Shown here: piece after piece, positions 55,421-64,000 of the stretch
How positions within the stretch are numbered: the first letter of the stretch is position 1
Layout of the letters: each line of letters begins with the position of its first letter
Assembly (NCBI RefSeq): GCF_040500525.1
Contig: NZ_CP159402.1
Location: 2,668,501 to 2,732,500, forward strand
Source: Azospirillum formosense
GTDB taxonomy: Bacteria > Pseudomonadota > Alphaproteobacteria > Azospirillales > Azospirillaceae
DNA: 64,000 nt
Reading direction: 5' to 3'
The notes under the pieces: generated by a model
Databases searched by the model: none
What the model saw: the letters and a program-made list of their open reading frames with translations, nothing else
What the model was told of the DNA's origin: nothing
Position numbers and translations under genes: made by a program

Positions 55421-55492
55421 TCAGCGTATGGAATCCCCGTGTTGGTCCCAGGGCGCTGTGCCAGGGGAGACCGCGGGGGCGGGTCAGGTGGA

Positions 55493-55978
55493 ATGGAAGC
55501 AACCGGTCGTATCGAGCAGATCATCACGCCGTCGGTCGAGGCCATGGGCTACGAACTCGTGCGTGTGCAGTTGACCGGTGGGCAGCGCATGGTTCTGCAG
55601 GTCATGGCGGAACGCGCCGACGGCGCGCCCATGACGGTCGAAGACTGCGCCGACATCAGCCGCGCGATCTCCGCGGTGCTCGACGTTGAAGATCCGATCA
55701 AGAGCGCCTACACGCTGGAGGTCAGCTCGCCCGGCATCGACCGGCCGCTGACCCGTCTGAAGGATTTCGAGCGTTTCGCCGGTTTCGAGGCCAAGCTGGA
55801 GACCCGGCTCGCCGTCGATGGCCGCAAGCGCTTCAAGGGCATGCTGAAGGGCGTCGACGACGGCCTCGTGTGCATCGAATCGGAACAGGGAGCCGCCCGG
55901 CTGGAGTTCGACAACATCCTGCGCGCCAAGCTGGTCTTGACGGATGAATTGATCCGCGCCAGCCAGGGCCAGGGTTGA
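55493..55978 (+). CDS. rimP: Ribosome maturation factor RimP
   Basis: 30S assembly factor, 161 residues. N-terminal domain with [19 protein letters not shown] near 9-27 and [20 protein letters not shown] near 49-68, the conserved [14 protein letters not shown] near 74-87, and an Sm-like C-terminal domain. The start ATG 55493 follows AGGTGGA. It is first in the operon, as in E. coli (rimP-nusA-infB-rbfA-truB-rpsO-pnp); the same order is kept here. Confidence 0.95.
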   Translation: MEATGRIEQIITPSVEAMGYELVRVQLTGGQRMVLQVMAERADGAPMTVEDCADISRAISAVLDVEDPIKSAYTLEVSSPGIDRPLTRLKDFERFAGFEAKLETRLAVDGRKRFKGMLKGVDDGLVCIESEQGAARLEFDNILRAKLVLTDELIRASQGQG

Positions 55979-56032
55979 CGGCCGCTCCGGGCTTCACTCG
56001 AAGAACAAACGCCAGTCCAGGAAGTGTGACGG

Positions 56033-57568
56033 ATGGAACTGCTGCAAGTCGCTGACGCGGTTGCCCGCGAAAAGAACATCGACCGGGACGAGGTCCTGGA
56101 GGCGATGGAGCAGGCGATTCAGAAGGCCGGGCGCTCCAAGTACGGCCACGAGCACGACATCCGCGCCCGCATCGACCGCAAGACGGGCGACATCCACCTG
56201 ACCCGCCACCTGGAGGTGGTCGAGGCGGTGGAGAACGAGGCGACCCAGGTGACCCTCGCCTACGCCCAGCGCCGCAAGCCCGGCGCCCAGGTCGGCGATT
56301 TCCTGGTCGATCCGCTGCCGCCCATCGACTTCGGCCGCATCGCCGCCCAGACGGCCAAGCAGGTCATCGTCCAGAAGGTCCGCGACGCGGAGCGCAAGCG
56401 CCAGTTCAACGAATACAAGGACCGCACCGGCGAGATCGTCAACGGTCTGGTCAAGCGCGTCGAATACGGCAACGTCACCGTCGACCTGGGCCGCGCCGAA
56501 GCGATCCTGCGCCGCGACGAGTTGCTGCCGCGCGAGCATTTCAAGAACGGCGACCGCGTGCGCGCCTACATCTACGACGTCCGCGAGGAAGCGCGCGGCC
56601 CGCAGATCTTCCTGTCGCGCACGCATCCGATGTTCATGGCGAAGCTGTTCGCCCAGGAAGTGCCGGAGATCTACGACGGCATCATCGAGATCAAGGCGGT
56701 CGCCCGCGACCCGGGCTCGCGCGCCAAGATCGCGGTGATCAGCCACGACAGCTCCATCGACCCGGTCGGCGCCTGCGTCGGCATGCGCGGCAGCCGCGTC
56801 CAGGCGGTCGTCGGCGAGCTGCAGGGCGAGAAGATCGACATCATCCAGTGGAACCAGGAGCCGGCGACCTTCATCGTCAACGCCCTGGCCCCGGCCGAGG
56901 TCGCCAAGGTCGTGATGGACGAGGACAACAGCCGCATCGAGGTGGTGGTGCCCGACGACCAGCTGTCGCTGGCCATCGGCCGCCGCGGCCAGAACGTGCG
57001 GCTCGCCACCCAGCTCACCGGCTGGGACATCGACATCCTGACCGAGCAGGAGGAGTCGGAGCGCCGGTCGGAGGAATTCCGCAGCCGCTCGCAGCTCTTC
57101 ATGGAAGCGCTGGACGTGGACGACGTGATCGCCCATCTCCTGGTCGCCGAGGGCTTCACCTCCGTGGAGGAGATCGCCTACGTCGAGACCGAGGAGCTGG
57201 CCGAGATCGAGGGTTTCGACGAGGACGTGGCGGAGGAGCTGAAGCAGCGCGCCCTGAACTTCCTCGACGAGCAGGACGTCCGCATGACCGAGAAGCGCCA
57301 GGCGCTCGGCGTCGAGGACGCGGTGGCGGAAATCACCGGCTTCAGCCCCACCCTGCTGGTCAAGCTGGGTGAGAACGGGGTGAAGACGATGGACGACCTC
57401 GCCGATCTCGCCGCGGACGAGCTGCGGGACATTCTCGGCAAGGAGGCCCCGACGGAAGACGAGGCCAACGAGATCATCATGGCCGCCCGTGCCCACTGGT
57501 TCGATGGCGAGGAGGGCGCGCCCGCCGAGGCGCAACCCTCCGCCGACGACCAGGCGGCGCAGAGCTGA
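56033..57568 (+). CDS. nusA: Transcription termination/antitermination protein NusA
   Basis: RNA-polymerase-associated pausing and antitermination factor, 511 residues. N-terminal domain (about 1-130), S1 domain (near 135-200, [21 protein letters not shown]), KH1/KH2 (about 205-345; [42 protein letters not shown]), then two acidic helix-hairpin-helix repeats (about 365-490) that bind RNAP alpha. It is 54 bp after rimP. Confidence 0.97.
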   Translation: MELLQVADAVAREKNIDRDEVLEAMEQAIQKAGRSKYGHEHDIRARIDRKTGDIHLTRHLEVVEAVENEATQVTLAYAQRRKPGAQVGDFLVDPLPPIDFGRIAAQTAKQVIVQKVRDAERKRQFNEYKDRTGEIVNGLVKRVEYGNVTVDLGRAEAILRRDELLPREHFKNGDRVRAYIYDVREEARGPQIFLSRTHPMFMAKLFAQEVPEIYDGIIEIKAVARDPGSRAKIAVISHDSSIDPVGACVGMRGSRVQAVVGELQGEKIDIIQWNQEPATFIVNALAPAEVAKVVMDEDNSRIEVVVPDDQLSLAIGRRGQNVRLATQLTGWDIDILTEQEESERRSEEFRSRSQLFMEALDVDDVIAHLLVAEGFTSVEEIAYVETEELAEIEGFDEDVAEELKQRALNFLDEQDVRMTEKRQALGVEDAVAEITGFSPTLLVKLGENGVKTMDDLADLAADELRDILGKEAPTEDEANEIIMAARAHWFDGEEGAPAEAQPSADDQAAQS

Positions 57569-57598
57569 GCCGGGATACAGGACGCACAAACGGTACGG

Positions 57599-58318
57599 AT
57601 GGTTGGGCTGAGCGACAGGAACGAACAGACTCCGGCGGACGGTGAACCGGACGGCCTCGCGGCCGAAGAGGAGACGCTGCTGCCGGCGGACCTGGAAAAG
57701 GGCCCGCTGCGCCGCTGCATCGCCACCGGAACCGTGCAGCCGAAAGACGGCATGATCCGCTTCGTGGTATCACCCGACGGCGAGATCGTGCCCGATCTGG
57801 AGGAACGGCTTCCGGGCCGCGGCCTCTGGTTGTCAGGGGACAAGGCGGCCTTTACGAAGGCCATCGCCAAGAACATGTTCGCCAAGGCGGCGCGGCGCGC
57901 GGTGCGCGTCCCGCCCGATCTGGCGGAACGGCTGGAGCGGTTGTTGGAACGGCGGTGCCTGGATGCCTTCGGGCTGGCGCGCCGGGCCGGGCAGGCTCTG
58001 GCCGGATACGAAAAGGTGCGCGAGGCGCTGAAGACCAACCAGGTCGGACGCGCCGGACCGCCCTATCTGCTGGTCGAGGCCAGCGACGGTTCGCCCGACC
58101 AGCGGGGCAAGATCACAGCGCTGGCGCCGGATATGCCGGTCGTGGACCTCTTCGACGCCGCGGCGATGGCCGCGGCCCTGGGGCGGGAAAACGCCGTGCA
58201 TGCGGTGGTGGCGCGCGGGAAGCTGGCCAAGGGATTGGCACGCGACTCCGCGCGTCTCAAGGGTATCAAGGGCTTTGTCGCCGGCTCTCCGCCGGCCGGC
58301 CACGTAAGCAACGTCTGA
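57599..58318 (+). CDS. YlxR (DUF448) / L7Ae-like RNA-binding fusion protein
   Basis: 239 residues. The YlxR domain (about 35-90) shows [30 protein letters not shown] and LPGRGLWL; the C-terminal half (about 115-235) is an L7Ae/YlxQ-like domain with [24 protein letters not shown]. In Firmicutes these are two genes (ylxR, ylxQ) between nusA and infB; in alphaproteobacteria they are fused, as here. It is probably a nucleoid- or RNA-binding regulator. 30 bp after nusA and 14 bp before infB. Confidence 0.92.
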   Translation: MVGLSDRNEQTPADGEPDGLAAEEETLLPADLEKGPLRRCIATGTVQPKDGMIRFVVSPDGEIVPDLEERLPGRGLWLSGDKAAFTKAIAKNMFAKAARRAVRVPPDLAERLERLLERRCLDAFGLARRAGQALAGYEKVREALKTNQVGRAGPPYLLVEASDGSPDQRGKITALAPDMPVVDLFDAAAMAAALGRENAVHAVVARGKLAKGLARDSARLKGIKGFVAGSPPAGHVSNV

Positions 58319-58332
58319 CCATTCGGGAACCG

Positions 58333-61062
<2,730 letters not shown>

Positions 61063-61113
61063 GCCCGCCGCCGCACCCCGGCTCTCGGACCGGTCGCAGA
61101 CGACGTTACAGAT

Positions 61114-61147
61114 GACAAGGGCGCCCGTGCGCCCTTGTCGCGTTTTC
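61114..61147 (+). terminator. Intrinsic terminator between infB and rbfA
   Basis: GACAAGGGCGC (61114-61124) and GCGCCCTTGTC (61129-61139) form a perfect 11-bp stem with a CCGT loop, followed by GCGTTTTC. It lies inside the operon, so partial termination after infB is expected. Confidence 0.8.
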
Positions 61148-61191
61148 GCGGAGGGACGACTCCCTTCCGCACCGCATTCGGGATCGACAGC

Positions 61192-61764
61192 ATGAGAAAG
61201 AAACACGATCTGGCCGGAAAGCCGCCGTCCCAGCGCCAGCTCCGCGTCGGCGAGGAAATCCGCCACGCCCTGGCCGACCTGTTCCGGCGCGGCGACTTCC
61301 ACGACCCCGAACTGGCGGACCTGAACGTCACGGTGACCGAGGTGCGGATCAGCCCGGACCTGCGCAACGCCACCGCCTTCGTCACCCCGCTGGGCGGCGG
61401 TGCGATGGACGAGACGCTGACCGCGCTGCGCCGCGCGGCCCCGTTCCTGCGCGGCCAGATCGCCCGCGCCATCAACCTGCGCCACGCCCCGACGCTGAGC
61501 TTCGAGGCCGACACCTCCTTCGACTATGCCGGACGCATCGACGCCATCCTGCACAGCCCGGCGGTCGCCCGCGACGTCGGCTACCGCTCGCTCGCCGACC
61601 GCGTGAACGGCGACGACGACCATGACGACGAGGACGACGGCTGGGACGAGGAGGAGGACGCGATCGAGGCGGACGACCTCGACGACGATGACGACCTCGA
61701 CGACGAGGACGACGACGAGGATGAGGGCAACGGCGGTGGGAACGAGGGGCGCCGTGGCTCGTAA
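61192..61764 (+). CDS. rbfA: 30S ribosome-binding factor RbfA
   Basis: Late 30S assembly/cold-shock factor. The KH-like RbfA domain covers about 13-120 (QRQLRVGEEIRHALADLFRRGDFHDPEL, VTVTEVRISPDLRNATAFVTPLG). Residues about 140-185 are an extended acidic tail of Asp/Glu repeats (DDDHDDEDDGWDEEEDA), making the protein 190 residues, about 60 longer than in E. coli. Its 3' end overlaps truB by 11 bases. Confidence 0.94.
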   Translation: MRKKHDLAGKPPSQRQLRVGEEIRHALADLFRRGDFHDPELADLNVTVTEVRISPDLRNATAFVTPLGGGAMDETLTALRRAAPFLRGQIARAINLRHAPTLSFEADTSFDYAGRIDAILHSPAVARDVGYRSLADRVNGDDDHDDEDDGWDEEEDAIEADDLDDDDDLDDEDDDEDEGNGGGNEGRRGS

Positions 61765-62692
61765 GCGCAAGGGCGAGGCGATCCACGGCTGGATCGTGCT
61801 CGACAAGCCGGCGGGGATGACCTCGACGCAGGCTCTGTCCAAGGTGCGCCGCCATCTCAACGCCGAGAAGGCGGGGCACGGCGGCACGCTGGACCCCATC
61901 GCCACCGGCATCCTGCCCATCGCGCTGGGCGAGGCGACCAAGACCGTCTCCTACGCCATGGACGGCGAGAAGACCTACCGCTTCACCGTGGCCTGGGGCA
62001 CCCGCACCACCACCGACGACCGCGAGGGGACGGCGGTGGAGACCGCCGCGGCGCGTCCCGACGCCGAGGCGATCCGCGCCGCTCTGCCCGGCTTCCTGGG
62101 CTTCGTCGAGCAGATTCCGCCGCAGTACTGCGCGCTGAAGATCAACGGCGAGCGCGCCTACGACATCGCCCGCGAGGGCGAGGTGGTGGACATCGCCCCG
62201 CGCACCGTGCGTATCGACCGGCTGGAACTGATCGAGACGCCGGACGCCGACCACGCCGTGCTGGAGGTGGATTGCGGCAAGGGCACCTACGTCCGCTCCA
62301 TCGCCCGCGACCTCGCCGAACGGTTGGGGACGGTGGGGCACATCCGCGATCTGCGACGCCTGCGCGTCGGGTCTTTCACGCTGGACGGGGCGATTTCCCT
62401 GGACGATCTGACCGCGATGGAGCAAGGTGCCGCGGTCGAAAGACTTCTGCTGCCGATCGAGACCGCGCTGGACGACATCCCGGCGCTGGCCCTGACGGAC
62501 GCGGAAGCGCACCGACTGAAGCACGGCCAGACGGTGGCACTCCTCACCCGGCAGGACCGCGAACGCCTCACGGCGCTGCGCGGCGATGTTGGTGGGGATG
62601 GCACCGTCATTGCGCTTTTCGGTGGCAAGCCGGTGGCGCTGGCGCGCGTGGAGGGGGCGGAGGTCCGTCCGGTGCGCGTTCTCAACCTATGA
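61754..62692 (+). CDS. truB: tRNA pseudouridine(55) synthase TruB
   Basis: Makes pseudouridine 55 in the T-loop of tRNAs. 312 residues with motif I KAGHGGTLDPIATGILPIALG near 35-55 holding the catalytic Asp, YRFTVAWGTRTTTDDREG near 75 and CGKGTYVRSIARDLAERLG near 175. GTG 61754 (VARKRKG) is chosen, with GAGGGG 4 bases upstream; an ATG at about 61718 inside the rbfA tail would add 12 residues. Confidence 0.95.
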   Translation: MARKRKGEAIHGWIVLDKPAGMTSTQALSKVRRHLNAEKAGHGGTLDPIATGILPIALGEATKTVSYAMDGEKTYRFTVAWGTRTTTDDREGTAVETAAARPDAEAIRAALPGFLGFVEQIPPQYCALKINGERAYDIAREGEVVDIAPRTVRIDRLELIETPDADHAVLEVDCGKGTYVRSIARDLAERLGTVGHIRDLRRLRVGSFTLDGAISLDDLTAMEQGAAVERLLLPIETALDDIPALALTDAEAHRLKHGQTVALLTRQDRERLTALRGDVGGDGTVIALFGGKPVALARVEGAEVRPVRVLNL

Positions 62693-62707
62693 ACGATGGA
62701 GACCCCG

Positions 62708-62977
62708 ATGTCGATCACGCCCGATCGCAAGCAGGAACTCATTAAGGAATATTCCCGCGGCACCAACGACACCGGCTCGCCCGAGGTCCAGGTCGCGATC
62801 CTGTCCGAGCGCATCCGGAACCTGACCGAGCACCTGCAGGGCCACAAGAAGGACTTCCACTCCCGCCGTGGTCTGCTGGTGATGGTCGGCCAGCGCCGCC
62901 GTCTTCTCGACTATCTCAAGAAGAAGGACAACGGCCGCTACGCCACGCTCATCGAGCGTCTGGGCCTGCGTCGCTGA
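62708..62977 (+). CDS. rpsO: 30S ribosomal protein S15
   Basis: Primary 16S rRNA-binding protein, 89 residues, with the S15 signature [36 protein letters not shown] near 38-73. The start MSITPDRK at 62708 has GGAG 6 bases upstream; an in-frame ATG four codons earlier lacks one. It is followed by a strong terminator before pnp, paralleling the E. coli rpsO-pnp arrangement. Confidence 0.98.
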   Translation: MSITPDRKQELIKEYSRGTNDTGSPEVQVAILSERIRNLTEHLQGHKKDFHSRRGLLVMVGQRRRLLDYLKKKDNGRYATLIERLGLRR

Positions 62978-63114
62978 TTTCAAAAAGGCGTCCGTCCTGG
63001 TGACCGAACATTCGTCCCGATCCGCGCTCGATCCGCCGCACCGCGTTCCGGTGCACCGGGGAGCGTCGCGCCGGTCGGGACCTTCGGTTGTTCGCGAAGG
63101 CATGTTCTAGTCAG

Positions 63115-63158
63115 ACGGCCGGCCCGGATCCTCCGGGACCGGCCGTTTTGATTTTTTT
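63115..63158 (+). terminator. Terminator between rpsO and pnp
   Basis: An 8-bp stem (63115-63122 with 63139-63146), a bulged A and a further 6-bp stem close a TCC loop, followed by TTTTGATTTTTTT. It lies in the 297-bp rpsO-pnp gap; the rest of that gap, to 63274, is a T-rich leader with no gene. Confidence 0.9.
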
Positions 63159-63274
63159 GGCCCTTTTCGGGTTTTGCCCTTTGTTGGGTTTTCACATGCG
63201 GGGTCCGACGACCGATGACCCCGGCTTAGGCCAGCAATCCGGCGGGCCTAGGCGTCGGATGGAAGGAAGAATCC

Positions 63275-64000
63275 ATGTTCAAAGTTTTCCGCAAAGAGAT
63301 CGAATGGGGTGGACGCAAGCTGACGTTCGAGACGGGCAAGATCGCCCGTCAGGCCGACGGCGCGGTGCTGGTCACCTATGGTGAGACCACGGTCCTCTGC
63401 ACGGTCGTCGGCGCCAAGTCGCCGAAGCCGGGCGTCGATTTCTTCCCGCTGACGGTCAATTACCAGGAAAAATCCTTCGCAGCCGGCAAGATTCCCGGCG
63501 GCTTCTTCAAGCGTGAAGGCCGCCCGACGGAGAAGGAGACGCTGGTCAGCCGCCTGATCGACCGTCCCATCCGTCCGCTGTTCGCCGATGGCTTCCGCAA
63601 CGAGACGCAGGTCATCTGCACCGTGCTGAGCCACGATCTGGAGAACGATCCGGACATCGTCGCGATGGTCGGCACCTCGGCCGCGCTGACGATCTCCGGC
63701 ATCCCGTTCCTGGGTCCGATCGGCGCCGCCCGCGTCGGCTACATCGACGGCCAGTATGTGCTGAACCCGACCATGGACGCCATTGACGGTTCCGCGCTCG
63801 ACCTCGTGGTCGCCGGCACCCGCGACGGCGTGCTGATGGTCGAGTCGGAAGCCCAGGAGCTGACCGAGGAGGTCATGCTGGGCGCCGTCGTGTTCGGCCA
63901 CACCGGCTTCCAGCCGATCATCGACGCCATCATCGACCTCGCCGAAGAGTGCGCGAAGGAGCCGTGGGACCTGCCGGCCCCGGCCTACGACCGCCCGGCC
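63275..64000 (+). CDS. pnp: Polyribonucleotide nucleotidyltransferase, 5' part (cut by window edge)
   Basis: Phosphorolytic 3'-5' exoribonuclease of the degradosome. The first 242 residues are visible: the first RNase PH domain with [31 protein letters not shown] near 15-45, [33 protein letters not shown] near 56-88 and [21 protein letters not shown] precedes ATG 63275. The second PH domain and the KH and S1 domains lie beyond the window. Confidence 0.97.
   Translation, partial: MFKVFRKEIEWGGRKLTFETGKIARQADGAVLVTYGETTVLCTVVGAKSPKPGVDFFPLTVNYQEKSFAAGKIPGGFFKREGRPTEKETLVSRLIDRPIRPLFADGFRNETQVICTVLSHDLENDPDIVAMVGTSAALTISGIPFLGPIGAARVGYIDGQYVLNPTMDAIDGSALDLVVAGTRDGVLMVESEAQELTEEVMLGAVVFGHTGFQPIIDAIIDLAEECAKEPWDLPAPAYDRPA

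Overview
The window is high-GC alphaproteobacterial chromosome, very probably Azospirillum (brasilense group). The clearest pointer is a minus-strand histidine cluster hisB-hisH-GNAT-hisA-hisF-hisE followed by a 122-residue HIT protein. This is the arrangement published for A. brasilense, where the HIT gene is known as ORF122. MucR, ornithine-lipid genes olsBA, bactofilin, a soluble PAS chemoreceptor and the order lnt / HTH / metK / trmB / rimP-nusA-infB also fit Rhodospirillales. Nearly all of the sequence is core chromosome. I see no rRNA, tRNA, insertion sequence, prophage, integrase, CRISPR array or defence island.

Layout. 0-6.7 kb: 5' part of a P-type cation ATPase, rho behind a C-rich leader, secB, fxsA, a Tim44-like protein, mltA and a DUF1206 membrane protein. 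6.7-10.9 kb: histidine operon (minus). 11-16.4 kb: an unrecognised lipoprotein with a 21-bp tandem repeat, hslVU and an ABC-F ATPase. 16.4-19.2 kb: PAS histidine kinase, XRE regulator and Smr protein. 19.3-22.2 kb: lutABC lactate oxidation genes. 22.5-25.5 kb: soluble chemoreceptor, then the divergent argO/argP pair. 25.5-28.2 kb: znuBC and znuA diverging from a Zur-type palindrome. 28.2-34.3 kb: dapB, Ada-like methyltransferase, DUF2244, nth, bactofilin, an EI24/CysZ-like protein and a PfkB sugar kinase. 34.4-39.5 kb: TSUP permease, TIGR02186 protein and universal stress protein, then a fused MFS/spermidine-synthase-like protein and an adenylate cyclase. 39.5-43.6 kb: nfuA, a degenerate polysaccharide deacetylase, ddpX, tsaB-rimI and tusA. 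43.6-52.1 kb: mucR, olsB-olsA, then miaB-phoH-ybeY-corC-lnt as overlapping or closely spaced genes. 52.2-64 kb: HTH regulator, metK, trmB, a small monooxygenase-fold protein, and the translation/RNA operon rimP-nusA-ylxR-infB-rbfA-truB-rpsO-pnp, with pnp cut by the window edge.

No wholly new multigene system is obvious. The most interesting signals are regulatory or concern atypical proteins: a terminator hairpin inside the rimP-nusA leader, a C-rich (93 C to 46 G) rho leader, a deacetylase-fold protein that has lost its zinc ligands, a heptad-repeat lipoprotein with what looks like a dead trypsin-like domain, an inverted pair of CACGAAGG-type intergenic repeats, tandem hairpins before the DUF1206 gene, a tandem 12-mer between DUF2244 and nth, and the uncharacterised TSUP/TIGR02186/USP set.
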